Of a DNA stretch of 64,000 nucleotides, positions 37,493 to 49,310 are shown piece after piece. The DNA is taken from positions 194,380 to 258,379 of the forward strand of contig NW_019775389.1 of assembly GCF_001039355.2 (NCBI RefSeq), given 5' to 3'. The translations under genes and the position numbers were made by a program. The stretch's first letter is position 1. Each line of letters begins with the position of its first letter. The notes under the pieces were generated by a model that saw only the letters and a program-made list of their open reading frames with translations, did not search any database and had not been told where the DNA came from. The stretch is from Lingula anatina (taxonomy: Eukaryota > Brachiopoda > Lingulata > Lingulida > Lingulidae).

Positions 37493-39419
37493 GTCACCAT
37501 GTGAAATATCAGCGGACGTCAGTGTCATAAATACTGGCAATCCTTTCAATAAACTGCAATTAAAATTAACCCGCCTTCACACGCCTTCACACGTACTGAA
37601 AATTTCGCCAAGGACTGGGTACGTCTTGGTTCACCCCCCTAACTCCCCCTCAATATAAAAATGGCCGTAAACTGATTTCAAATTCTGCTCATTGCAGGTC
37701 GAAGCTGTTAGATTTGTATCAATCTGCTTTGTCGCTAAGTATTGGCGTTTCAGTGCTTTATTCTTTCTTTGTTTTTGCACTTGTTTGTGTCTAACGCTCT
37801 GTCTCTGTATGTAGAGTAATATTCAATCCCTGTAATGCTAAATGATCAGACCTCTTTTTCTTCTTGTTGTCTATTCTTAGACCATTTTCCCACTGCACGA
37901 AATACAAACAGTCAGCTCATGTTACTGGCTAGAACGCGATGGAATCAGCGCAACGCCCCCCCCCCCTCCCCCACGTTTGACAACGCCAAAATTACCAGAT
38001 AAAATGTGATTGGTTCAAACAGTAGGGAACTAGCTTGAGAAAAGGAACTCCCTCACCCCCCCCCCACCCCACCCCACCCCATCATACCAAACCCACTCTC
38101 AGCTATGGCACACCAAGACCAGTCAAATTTTACGACACAAACAAACTCAATATGACAATTTATTCTCCAAACAAATTTTGTAATGAGATATCTTATTTTT
38201 CAGGTAAGCGATCCTTGTCATACAGCTAATCCAAGCAACAGGTTCCAACTATTATATTAACCCATGTAGCCATTTTGTGTTCTGGTGGGAGGCCACTCGT
38301 CAAAAACAATAATCGGATTTCAAGGAGCATGACTTTCCTTTCAAACATCATTATTAAGCCGTTGTGAAACGATTCAGTCATATCCAAGATACACAAACAA
38401 ACCCGTCAAGAACAAAAACAGAGGTTATTAGAAACAAGCACGCACGCTGAGGTTTCATTGGCAAAGAAACTGTTTTAAAGGAATTTGCTTCAGTTAATAG
38501 ATCGCCATTTTTATTCTTTTGTTTTTAATTCTGTGAGGGGAATCAGGTGTTCTGCTCCTATGGCTATAATTTCCCACATCACGGAAAGCTTGTCGTGAAT
38601 AACCACAGATTGCGATCACCACTTACTTTACCACAGTGTGTTGGAGATTGAAGTGTTCTAGATTTATGGAATTTAAGCAAAAATGGAAATGCAGGAGAAA
38701 AGGCTTTCCATCATGACCCAACTTTCGTAAAACGTTTCGTCTCCAAAAATGCCACTTGAAATGTAGTGCTCCGTACCACGCAGTTACTCTACTCCTACAG
38801 CTTTTAAAATACATGTATATGTCAAGATTGCGCCACGTTGCAGACGCTTTGTAATGATTTCGTAAAAAGAGCAGTGCACATCAACTGCCTTCTGTGACAA
38901 CAAGGACCACAGAACGAGCATATTTTCACCTACGGTTGAACTTGGAAAGAGAATTGAAAGGTTTCGTACCCTGAAAACTCGTTGCGGTTAGCCATCAATG
39001 CAAGTTAAACTGTTTCAGTCTATGTAAATGTCACTGACCGACACCATGCACAATGCAACTGTCAGAAATCAGCGGGGGATTATATATATATATATCATAA
39101 GTGCTATCTGATTGAACGGCATTCTCCTGCTGAGAAATCCGCTTGAGTATTCTGGATGATTATATTAAGGAACCCAGCGGGAGATTCTTGTTGACTATGT
39201 GGCGGAATCTGACGGATTTGCACACTTTATTATGTAGTGACATTTGATGGATTAATCTATTTGACTATATTGAAAACTCTAATGGAATATTCCCTGTCAA
39301 TATAGAGGGCTTGATGAATTGTTCTACTGGGAGAGTCACGCGAGACTTGTATAAGTTGACCATCGTCATCACATTGAAGAGAACCGTCAATCGTTCGTCC
39401 AAGAAGTGATAGCCATAAC

Positions 39420-40707
39420 ATGCGTGTCATCCTGGAAGCCGGGAAGAGCCGCCTCAGGAACGCAACGCTGTACTTCGTGATTGCTTCGTATTTCATCATC
39501 GTAGTTGGAGGAGAAGGTATTTTTTATTCCTTTTGCATTTTCTCTAGGTTACTTTTGTTTTATGTAATTTTGCCCCATAATATTTTTTATCATTGGCACT
39601 ATCGAATTTTTTAAACTAACATACATGCACCTTATAGATTAAAATGTTTTTATGAAAAAGTAAACCTCGGGGCTGTCAGTAACATTATGTTTGTCGTATT
39701 TGTCCTATAATTCTTTTGTAATATAGAAGAGTGAAAGTATGCCCTCACAAAAAATAAATAAAACTTGATCCATTAACAGGAATAACACAAACAGATTAAA
39801 CAACCGACTCAGTCAGCTGAGTCATTTCTGACCCCAGAAAAATTCGCATTATGGTCCATAATTATAGTTCAATAATTCGGTCCACCAGGTTCACCCAGCC
39901 GGGCCTGTGATGGTGTCCACATCACCCCCGGTCATAAGACTGGACAGATGACCATCATGTGGACCACGGCGTTGACCAGAGAGGGTTCGGTGCGTGGACA
40001 CAACATGGCCACCGGGAAGCCGTTCATATTGGAAAGTTGGTCGTTTCAAATGAAGGAAAACCATTCTAACTCTTTAAGCGAGTACGTCATACACAGGGCT
40101 TTTGCAATGGTAAGTTTATTTATTTATTTATTTATTTGTAGCNATTTATTTATTTAATTATTTATTTATTTATTTGTAGCATATTTGTAGCAAGTTGAGT
40201 TGACAAACTGTTATTTATCACCTTTTGAATTTCATATGCATGTTTCAAGCTCATTGTTTCACTTGAATCATTGATGATATTTTTGCCTAGAAATCAGACA
40301 AACATTGACCTGACTTTGATCAAACAAAGATGCACACTTATCTTCATAAGTTTCATCATCCTCTTAGAATTATATTATTCTAAAGAACATATGCATTTAA
40401 GTTCTTTGACGTCAGGAAAAATAGATTTTAAGTAGCCTAGGGTTAACGTGAATCTTTTGATATCGCATTCAAATGTTTAAAGCAGCAATTAGGTAGTAAT
40501 ACGTACTACAAAGATCTGTACTTCTTAATACCCGTTGTCACGAACAAGAAGTCTTTGCGTCACTCCAATTATGATGGTTGAACTAAGGTTGTGTATTATC
40601 TGTTCAGGGTTTGTCACCTGGCGTTGAGTACATGTATCAGCCTTACACTGTGGAAGGGGGACACGTTAGTTATACCTTCCGAACCTGGCCAGATAGTATG
40701 GTAAGTT

Positions 40708-40742
<35 letters not shown>

Positions 40743-43036
40743 TACCGGGCTAAGTTAATTGTGTACAATAGCCCCACTTGGGACGTAATGTAACCTAGGG
40801 GATGGTGATGCTATGTAACTATAGTAACGTTGTGTTACCCAGGTTACCTGCTCAATGGCCTGCTCTCTTCGTTTCTCTCGGGATTTTGTGACAAATATTT
40901 CAAAACTAGCAGACTAGAAATATACTTCGGCTATTATGTCCTATTATTAAGTGATTAACTGTAATCATCGTCCTGTGCACACTGTGCCTCATGTCTGAGA
41001 GAGAGAGAGAGAGAGAGAGAGAGGGTGCGATTACCCGCCAGATGTCCCCACCTGTAGTCTCACTCCAAGCTGCACGTCAATATTAAAATTCTCCTCTCTA
41101 CTGAATCCTCCACCTCGTGTTCCAGGACTATCGTCCAGAGTTCCTGGTCTACCACAGTCCTCACCAGACCACACTGGACACTCACCATCAGCTGGCTCAG
41201 GGGGTCCAGAGAGACCACAGGTTTGCTGGAGTCCTTAACCTCGGCAAGTTTGGTTGCGATCAGGTACCGTAGGCTGTAAAAGATGTGGTTGTAATTATAG
41301 TGATATGATGTGATTGTAATAACAGAAAAACAGCGATTATTCAATACGAGTAAAACATGTTAAGTAAAACTCATCGTCCATTTAGTCCTCTTAGGGTTAA
41401 TATAGTGAATGTGTCACAAGGTATAGTGACTAGCGTCTAATAGTTAAAAATTTAGCATTTTTCTCGAATTACACAAAACATCCTGAAGTATTTCATATAA
41501 AATAATATATCAGGTTCTCAATAGTAGGGAGCTGGTTTATTTAAATTTTATTGTTTTTTTAATTCTATGGTAGCATATATAGGCTAAAAAAGTCCATGTA
41601 TTATGTATTCATGTTTTGTTTTTCATCAAACTTTTTCAAAATGTCGTTTTATTTGATTAGAATTATGAAGATTACTTGAAGACGATGGCTGATATGGCAG
41701 CATGGATTCCTATATTTACAACCACGGGGAAAGCGGGTAAGCCAAGTGGAAATCGCTCAAGCGTGCTGTTTTGTTTAAAGTGAAGTAAATAGAAATGACC
41801 AATAAAAAAAAATAAATCGATTGATAAATTAATAATATTGCTTTAAGCGAACAAATATGTACTGCGAAAAAAATCTTAATAAAAAGTAACGTGTTTATTT
41901 GTAATATAGAAAACGGAATTTAAATTGAAAGAAAGTATAGGGTAAATAACAACAGCGTGAACTACTGTAAAAACTTTTAGCCATTTTTTTACAAAATTCT
42001 AGAAATGTTTTAAAGGCGTAAACACCTGTCTAAATGTATATAATTCATATATATAACCCATCCCTTCTCACATTTCAGATATCACCGACAACTTTAACCA
42101 TTATAGGAAGATATTTTCCATGCCAGGCGTGGTTTGGCCTCAACAAGATCTCTGGTATAGTTTTGACATAGGCAGGGCGCACATAATAAGGTAAGGTGGC
42201 CAGTGGATTCTTGGTGCACAGTGTGGGAATTTCGCTAGAAAATCTCAATTTCCTGATCTACCAGGGGTAAATGGCTAACCAACCATAACTCTCAGGCCCG
42301 TAGCCAGGGGGGGTTCGGGGGGTTCGAAAGAACCACCCTTTTTGCTGGGAAAAGGTCCACTGTGGGTAAAATTTGATCTATGTACTTGAGGATTTTATGG
42401 TAAAAGGTCCACTTTTTCAGAAAACGACCCCCCCCCTCTGAAATTGCTGGCTACGGGCCTGACTCTGTAACAGTCTGGAGAAATTCAAATGTGCTAATTC
42501 CACGCTATCGCTTAGGCATTTTTTTTCAAATCCCACCATCCCTACGAGCTCAATTTTCGCACTGCCTTGGGCAGGGTTCGTCAGGAGATCATAAATTAGA
42601 TTATTTTTGCGACATTAACTCATGGTGTAAATATGTTGAAATGTGATAAAAAGTATTATTTGTCTTAATAAGATTAACAAAAAGTGGTATATGTATTTAA
42701 CGCGTATTTATAGTCCTGCACTTTGTCACTCCAACTTTGTAACATGTGGTTTTTGTTACTGATATTATATAGACAGAGGATAGCATGCAGAAACTGGTCT
42801 TCTTTGTTACAGGTTTCTCTTATTATTACAAGTAGCTGAGCAATCTCATTTTTGCACACACACACACACACACACAAACACACATGCTTTGCTCGCACGC
42901 ACACTAACATAGTAACAAGCGCGTGCTGATACTTTTCATTTTCTCAGAATTATGAATAGGTAGCCGCACCCTTAACTCCTCCCAATATCTTAGACAGAAC
43001 TTTTGTCATGAAATACCATATTTTATTATGCCATAT

Positions 43037-43083
<47 letters not shown>

Positions 43084-44372
43084 TTTGTTTGTTTGTTTGT
43101 TTGTTTGTCTGGTGTTTTGATCGAAAGCATTAGGTTCAATATTTCTCAGGAAAAGAAAACGTTTTCAGAACAACTGTTTCACGAAATACGTCTCTCTTCA
43201 TCTCGCTTTTCAGTATCTCATCGGAAGTTTACTTTCTATCCAACCAATACTTGGCACAACAACAATATAGCTGGCTTATCCAAGACCTACAGACGGCTAA
43301 CAACCAGAAGCAGCGAAGTGACCGTCCGTGGATCATCGTCATGCTAAACCAGCCGCTTTATTGTTCAGGGACCCCCTCCTGTTACGCCAACTCCGCTGTT
43401 CTTAGGGACGAGTAAGTAGTAGTAGTGGTAGTAGTAGTAGAAGCAGTAGAAGCAGCAGTAGCAGTAGTAGAAGTGGTAGTAGTAGAAATAGTGAATGACA
43501 AAAAGAAGACAAAATTGATTTCCTGTGCAGTTCATATTTGATTGGGAACTTTAGTGGAACCTGTTCCAGAGGCACGCGCCACGCACGTACACACACACGC
43601 ACACATATACAAGCATTAACGGTATTTTCTTGCATTGTCTTATTTTTTTATTTAGAATTTAGATTGTTTTTTATTCTGAACACAACTATGACTGGTAGTA
43701 TATGCTCATGGGCATGAGGAAGACATTAATTATGGATTTCATACTAGTTATCATTTTTTTTTTTTTTTTGGCAAACCAAGGCAATATTAGTATGTGTAAA
43801 TGACTGTATCTCTCCAGTTCCATCCCGACTGCCTAACTTGCTGACAATGTGCTAAAGGAAAACGGCGTCCTTTTTAAATTTTTCTCATCCGCATACAACT
43901 CAGAAAAAAACTCTAGATATCTCTGTTAAACACAGGTATAGTAAGAATGGTAGTCTTTGGAATGGAAGGCCGGGCTCCCATATGATTAGTACAGGTTAGG
44001 GTTACTTGGAGTATTGGGTTAGTAATTGGGACAATTGTCACCTGTACAAAGTAATGGGGAACGGACTAGGGTTCTTGGGGGATATCCATTCCTGTCACAC
44101 CGGCAATTCGTCCTCTGTACCCGTGTACATGTGTTCTAATATTGTTTGCAGACTTGAAGAGTTGATGCATACACAGGGTGTGGATCTCGTTCTCACGGCT
44201 CAGGATAACCTCTTCCAGCGAACCTGGCCCGTTTATAAAGGGAAAGTGAAGACGGAAAGTTATTTGGATCCCGCGGGAACTGTGTATATCAATACTGGGG
44301 CGCTGACTTGTGATAATATATCGACGTCGACAGAACTTTGTCGAGGTATTGATATCTTCTTTTCCATATCTC

Positions 44373-44414
<42 letters not shown>

Positions 44415-45134
44415 AATTAGCCTTTAGAAACTAATATATGATTTTAAGAAATACTTATAGCCTTATATATAACGAGAAATGAGATTTGACTTTGATTTTG
44501 CAGAATAGATTGATCGTTTCAGATGATTTTATTTTTAAGAATTGCAAATGTTTTAGTTAATCGGTTTTTATGCTTAACAATTTTTCTATTGCTTTATGCA
44601 GAAACATGGTGTGCCAAGAAAATTCCACTTGACGGCGCCCCCAGTTTCGGCATTTTATCCATCCACAACAAGACGCATCTGTTGTACGAGGAAAGAGATG
44701 TCGCGTCACGTGATCTCCTTGACAGCACGTGGTTGATCCAGCATCACCACGGTCCTTACGGTGCTCTAACGGGTCATCATCCCCTCGTGATATCCGTGGT
44801 AGTGGTGCTCACGCTGACAATAGCTTTTATCGCCTTCCTCTGTGTGTGGGGTAGGAAAGTGAAAAGGTATATGAAATATCAAAGAGACATGGCTGCTAAT
44901 AAACGAAATGGAAACGCTTTCAATTTTACGTCTTTGGACGAGACGGAACTCGGTCCTGAAGAGGGCGTTGAAAACGATGGTCAAGACAGACCAAATTCAC
45001 AGCTGCAACCGATTCAAGCTATATCCGAGGGCGTGGCGAATGGAGTAGTCCACAGCCAAAATAAGCACAAAACAAGGACGAAAACGAAAAATACATATGT
45101 TGCATTAAGTGAACAACCGTGTGAGGAATGTTAA
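39420..45134 (+). CDS. Membrane-anchored purple acid phosphatase homologue lacking all metal ligands (9 exons, 553 aa)
   Basis: Exons are 39420-39516, 39889-40109, 40608-40700, 41126-41263, 41661-41736, 42079-42190, 43214-43411, 44152-44345 and 44602-45134. The joined frame is open and all introns are GT..AG. Order: an N-terminal hydrophobic segment (15-31), a fibronectin-like N-terminal domain (MTIMWTT, LSPGVEYMY), a metallophosphatase-like domain (138-405), one membrane helix (438-459) and a polar cytoplasmic tail of about 95 residues. Family landmarks are kept: NFNHYRKIFSMPG, LWYSFDIG, RPWIIVM, PLYCS and GVDLVL. The canonical metal motifs are not: GD is H147-S148, GDxxY is GKFGC (177-181), GNHE is GKAD (206-209), the GH histidine is N291, and AHEH is AQDN (328-331). 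The family normally hydrolyses phosphoesters with a two-metal centre (animal acid phosphatase type 7 group). This protein is inferred to be catalytically dead and perhaps a surface binding or adhesion protein. The start ATG is likely but not proven. Confidence 0.9.
40110..40185. repeat. (TTTA)n tract with a single N at a repeated junction
   Basis: The phrase TTTATTTATTTATTTGTAGC ends just before the lone N at 40143 and recurs ending near 40180. The N again sits between two copies of the same text. It lies in the intron after exon 2 of the phosphatase-like gene and does not affect coding. Confidence 0.8.
40710..40739. repeat. (GA)n microsatellite
   Basis: It follows exon 3 of the phosphatase-like gene by about ten bases, in the intron. 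Confidence 0.95.
42293..42461. mobile_element. Family E MITE with CAGGCCCGTAGCCAGG ends and target-site duplication
   Basis: The ends CAGGCCCGTAGCCAG and CTGGCTACGGGCCTG are exact inverted complements. ACTCT flanks both sides (42288-42292 and 42462-42466), which is the target-site duplication. The interior includes two copies of AAAGGTCCACT and has no coding capacity. It is in an intron of the phosphatase-like gene. Confidence 0.88.
42857..42883. repeat. (CA)n microsatellite
   Basis: CA tract in the intron before exon 7 of the phosphatase-like gene. Confidence 0.95.
43030..43107. repeat. (TTTA)n(TTTG)n microsatellite
   Basis: About 14 TTTA units followed by TTTG units, about 100 bases upstream of exon 7 of the phosphatase-like gene. 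Confidence 0.95.
43412..43490. repeat. Imperfect (TAG/CAG)n trinucleotide tract
   Basis: Starts at the splice donor of exon 7 and continues with GTAGTAGTAG and GCAGTAG units. The open frame through it is an artefact. Confidence 0.9.
43934..44103. mobile_element. Family D inverted-repeat element in a phosphatase-like gene intron
   Basis: The left arm has AAGAATGGTAGTC, GAATGGAAGGCCGGGCTCCC and ATATGATTAGTACAGGTTAG. The right arm has GTAATGGGGAACGGACTAGG and CCATTCCTGTCACACCGG. The same element occurs at 51903, 56103 and 59664. It ends 48 bases before exon 8, so it supplies most of the upstream splice region. Confidence 0.8.
44378..44411. repeat. (CT)n microsatellite
   Basis: CT tract in the intron after exon 8 of the phosphatase-like gene. 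Confidence 0.95.
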
Positions 45135-46556
45135 TAGCATGAAAGTATGAGGTGCTCCGCCAAATGTACATATACTTGCAGAATTTGTTTTTTATATTTT
45201 TGTTTGTTTATTTGTTTGTTTGTTTGTTTGTTTGTTTGTTTGTTTGTTTGTTTTGCCTGCAGTCCATCTGCTGAGGTGAAAAAAAAACTACGGTAGTGAT
45301 GCAGTGTTAAAACTGTGCTATATTTAACCATATCCAGGGAATTCACAAAATACTCTCAGACTTCGGTCGAACTGCAGACTTAATGTCCTTGCAATGCAGC
45401 ATGCACGCTTAACTAGACGCCAGAATGGAGGGAATGATTTTTTCATTGAGAATGCCTCTACTTAAAGGCTGAGCAAAGTCCAAAAGTTGTGAACAATTGA
45501 ACAACGAGTGTAAAACTTTAAATTTGGTCATTTTGCTCAAGTGCTGCAGTTAGAGTTGGCGACTGTACTAACTAGAAGGGTCGTCGAAAAACTTTCACTG
45601 TTAAATTAAGAGAATAAGAGAGATTCTGTTCCCTGTGTTTCATCGTGATCTCATAAGAAAGACCTTGTCTGTCTGGTGGGTTGGTCCTAGTCCTCTCTCA
45701 ATGCTTATTACTGAGATTAAGTAATAAGCATTTTAAATCAAACATTTTTTTAATTTTTATTACATAAAAAAAATTGATGTGATCTCGTTGTTGACTTTAA
45801 TTTTTTCATATAATCTCATATGTAACTTGCTCATATTAAACATATCTCATTATGGATCTGTTTGTGTTATTACAGCGGCGTTATGTCAAAAACACGGTCA
45901 CCGAAGCCCATTTCACATCGAGCGGTCCTGAGAGGCCCTAACATGACATTATGCTACAGTTGTCCATAACTTTGCTTCCTGCGGTAAAGTTAAAGGGCTA
46001 ACAACTCTTAGTATAAGATTCATATTTCGCAATAAATGCATTGTAAACAACACATAGATGTATAAATAATACTGTTTTACCACCAAAAACAGCGGTTATT
46101 GCAATAATTCTGGAATCTAGCTTGACCTCCAAATCACGTGACCTCCAAATCTCTAAAGAGATTATTACAGAAAAAAACAACCTTTTTAGAAAAAAAACAT
46201 GAACCAACTTTTGAAGCTACAACGCAATCATTCATTGCCCATTGTTTAGTATGGTAAAATTGTGTTTACCCCAGGAAAATCCATTTTTGGCCAAAATGAA
46301 CAGTTGTTATCCAGTTAATTAATTGGCCGTTCCAAGCGTCGTGACTTAGGTGACTGTCTTGCGTAATGGTTTAATAGATTAATCAACTGTCTGTCTCTCA
46401 AAGTGGACCGGTCCAGTAAGACGTATCGCTGAATGTGAAAAGGACCTTTCAACACACGACGGAAGACGCCTTACGCAATTTATTTCGAAACGGGTAATAA
46501 ATAAAATGGGAAATAAGTCAGTTCGATATATATAATAATACTTGTTAGAGTTTTTT
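45135..46556. other. Intergenic gap between convergent genes
   Basis: Contains a (TTTG)n tract at 45200-45252 and AT-rich sequence. It should hold the 3' untranslated regions of the phosphatase-like gene and of the minus-strand gene. No other feature was seen. Confidence 0.6.
46479..46484 (-). terminator. Candidate polyadenylation signal AATAAA (minus strand)
   Basis: AATAAA on the minus strand lies about 75 bases after the stop codon of the 512-codon gene. This position is plausible, but there is no transcript evidence. Confidence 0.4.
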
Positions 46557-48095
46557 TCAATGAATAAATCTTAAGTGATATTGCTTCGACGTAGTTTCTC
46601 TCACAAACGTTTGTAAAGTTTTTGGCACTGGTCCTTTCGTTGAGCCAGACGCCTTATCCATAGATATGACCTTTGACATGAGCATGCGCAGACCACGGAG
46701 GCGGAGTAATACACTGCTGTGATCCGAAATGTGAACACCAATGTACGCAGTGTCATCATCCTCAAGAATAAGACCAACGGGGAAAATAAATGGGGTTTCA
46801 ATGTACTGCTCCCTCACAATAGGAACTCCGTACAACAAGTCTTTATGGATCCTTACGTCATCACTGACGTATACAACTCGGAATGGATCCGCGTGTATGA
46901 CCACGATATGCGAGGTGTAGAAACGCTTCCAGTTTGGATACTTAAAAAAAGTCCCATGACCTATGGTTATATAATATTTTCCACTAAAGTGTTCAACGGG
47001 TGTGCCACCTCGCAAATGTGTGGCTTTGTCGTCAAACTTAATATTTTTGGGATCATCGTCAGAGTAAATGAAAGCACAATGTCCAGTTATATTGCACCTC
47101 ATAACTCGGAGTGGGTCTAAACTGTGGACAAAGTGAAGCTGGTCATTGTAATTAAATGCTGACCAATGTTTGTCTCGCGGAGAACCGGTCAACTGTGGTT
47201 TTATCCCACCATTTGAGATCTGTGGAATAATGAGCTCGTCGTCGTCGTAATCGTAAAACAGCGTGTAATCAATCCAGTACCCTCCTTTCAGAATTATCCC
47301 AGTGTTAAATGAAAAGAACAACTTGTAGTTTTCTTTATTTAAAGTTTGCGAGTCGCCACCATCTTTGCTTTTGGTCTTGACCTTGAAGAGCCGCGGCTCA
47401 ATGGGCCCGTCACCCAGAGAACCGACGTTGAGTTTCCGCGTGGGAATTCCCATGATCTTTCCCGACGTCAGAGGGCGCATGTGTGCATCAAATTTTTGCG
47501 TGTAAAAATAGTTATCCAAAAAATAATTGTTTGGCGCTGAACGTTTTTCATACCTCTCCTCTTCCAGCCAAATTCGCATAATGACAATCAACTCTCCTTT
47601 GTGCCATGCGATTGCAGGGCTGTTGGCGTAGTAGACGTTCTGTTTCGGTGGATCGGGGAATATTTTAGCCACCTTCTTCTCCGTGTATGGGGAGAAAGAA
47701 TGCACCAATGACGTCGTTAAATTTGACGCCAATCTTCCGATAATTCCTGACTCATTAAACAACGCACCTTGAGAAGTATATTTCAATATGAACTTATCCC
47801 CTGCGAAAATCCTTGGGTTTTTTGCTACTCCTCGACTGCGGGAGCCTTTCTCGTAAACTCCTTTTCTATTCAAAACTTTCAGCTCTCGTGATTGCCTCCC
47901 AATCCGTCCTGCGCGCATGCGTTCAATTTGTGAGAAGTCTGACGTCATTCGTATATAAAATGACGTCAGTAATATGCAGGAAAACACGAAACATGCCCAG
48001 CGGTACTGTATTAGGAGACGTCCGATGTGGTGTCGCTTGAAAAATCTCTTTGCAGCCAGGGGCCCCCCAGACAGATGAATTCGAAATGGCAGCAT
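46557..48095 (-). CDS. Type II membrane protein, putative glycan-active enzyme (512 aa, single coding exon)
   Basis: An uninterrupted frame of 512 codons. A basic N-terminus (AAKRFFKRHH) precedes one membrane helix at about residues 33-48, then a stem and a lumenal domain from about 145: the layout of Golgi glycosyltransferases. N-glycosylation sequons are at NES 114, NLT 125 and NIT 335. Motifs are YYANSPAIAWH (155-165), MRIWLEEERYEK (173-184), DGPIEPRLF (229-237), KHWSAF (309-314), HFVHSLDPLR (321-330), HLRGGTP (360-366) and FPVGLILEDD (438-447). The EPR, K-W-x-F, S-DP-R and FPVG pattern recalls five-bladed propeller enzymes of the GH130, GT108 and GT91 (beta-mannosyl) kind. That assignment is from memory of motifs and is tentative. 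A clear paralogue starts at 62650 on the other strand. AG at 48133-48134 (minus strand) suggests a 5' untranslated exon upstream. Confidence 0.88.
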   Translation of the reverse strand: MLPFRIHLSGGPLAAKRFFKRHHIGRLLIQYRWACFVFSCILLTSFYIRMTSDFSQIERMRAGRIGRQSRELKVLNRKGVYEKGSRSRGVAKNPRIFAGDKFILKYTSQGALFNESGIIGRLASNLTTSLVHSFSPYTEKKVAKIFPDPPKQNVYYANSPAIAWHKGELIVIMRIWLEEERYEKRSAPNNYFLDNYFYTQKFDAHMRPLTSGKIMGIPTRKLNVGSLGDGPIEPRLFKVKTKSKDGGDSQTLNKENYKLFFSFNTGIILKGGYWIDYTLFYDYDDDELIIPQISNGGIKPQLTGSPRDKHWSAFNYNDQLHFVHSLDPLRVMRCNITGHCAFIYSDDDPKNIKFDDKATHLRGGTPVEHFSGKYYITIGHGTFFKYPNWKRFYTSHIVVIHADPFRVVYVSDDVRIHKDLLYGVPIVREQYIETPFIFPVGLILEDDDTAYIGVHISDHSSVLLRLRGLRMLMSKVISMDKASGSTKGPVPKTLQTFVRETTSKQYHLRFIH

Positions 48096-48532
48096 TTTGT
48101 CGACAATCCGGTTGGTTGAAGTTCGTCAGCTTCCTACAAAAGTTACCCCAGAAAAGAAAAAACAGACATTAGTGTTATATACGGGGTACATCAGACAATC
48201 GGCAACATGTTAAAGATATTGACTGCAGGCTCTAAAAGTGTCGAGTTTAAAAATTCATAACTAAGTCGCATCCAGATGTAGACTTATTTTTAAAAGCTAA
48301 AAGGCATTAAATACACCAAAACGAGGAGACGCTGTACATAGCATTTAGAATATTTTCGTCACGCGGATAAAAAGGTTACAAGAGGATAATAGCAGACAGA
48401 AAAGGTTAATGGTAGACATTAAGAGTTTTAATACACAAATAAAAATGTATATTGTCGAAGATAAGAAGAACCATTATCCACGATTAACGTCTGTCCGACA
48501 GACTGTTTTAAGCTTACTATGGCCGTCTTACA

Positions 48533-48747
48533 CCCCATTTCCATAGATTAGATCGACCTACTTTGGATCGACCTAACTCCCTGGGGGTTCGCGCTGAATA
48601 GCTGTCAGCCGGGCGGACACGAAAGTTAATTGCCCCTTACGGCTTGTAGTGGGCGGGGACGGACACTTAAAGGGGATTATCTGACGCTAGTCTGGTGAGA
48701 CTCCCCGCGGTGATAGATCGATCTAAAGTTGTGGGAATAGACCCTTA
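48533..48747. mobile_element. Family C inverted-repeat element
   Basis: The reverse orientation of the copy at 21605: TTGGATCGACCTAACTCCCT on the left, CCCCTTACGGCTTGTAGTGG inside, and GGTGAGACTCCCCGCGG, GATAGATCGATCTAAAG and GTGGGAATAG on the right. Confidence 0.7.
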
Positions 48748-48755
48748 GGACTCAT

Positions 48756-49279
48756 TCCCAGTGAAACTATCGGTTTACGTAGATCGATCCAACTCCGTGG
48801 GGACTCTCGCTGAAATCAAACAGACTAATTGAATGACCCCCCCTCCCCCCNNNNNNNNNNNNNNNNNNNNNNNNNNNNNNNNNNNNNNNNNNNNNNNNNN
48901 NNNNNNNNNNNNNNNNNNNNNNNNNNNNNNNNNNNNNNNNNNNNNNNNNNNNNNNNNNNNNNNNNNNNNNNNNNNNNNNNNNNNNNNNNNNNNNNNNNNN
49001 NNNNNNNNNNNNNNNNNNNNNNNNNNNNNNNNNNNNNNNNNNNNNNNNNNNNNNNNNNNNNNNNNNNNNNNNNNNNNNNNNNNNNNNNNNNNNNNNNNNN
49101 NNNNNNNNNNNNNNNNNNNNNNNNNNNNNNNNNNNNNNNNNNNNNNNNNNNNNNNNNNNNNNNNNNNNNNNNNNNNNNNNNNNNNNNNNNNNNNNNNNNN
49201 NNNNNNNNNNNNNNNNNNNNNNNNNNNNNNNNNNNNNNNNNNNNNNNNNNNNNNNNNNNNNNNNNNNNNNNNNNNNNNN

Positions 49280-49310
<31 letters not shown>

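Larger units (their letters stand above)
30743..39419. other. Intergenic region upstream of the phosphatase-like gene
   Basis: No convincing gene. It contains a local duplication (30811-31127), CT and GT microsatellites, a half family B element (35037), an exon-like frame with a good splice donor (35874-36005), a 16-bp palindrome (36191-36226) and a 58-bp tandem repeat (37261-37492). The promoter of the phosphatase-like gene should lie near its right end. Confidence 0.5.

Noticed and set aside
46719-47120. 133-codon plus-strand frame
   Set aside because: Antisense shadow of the 512-codon minus-strand gene.
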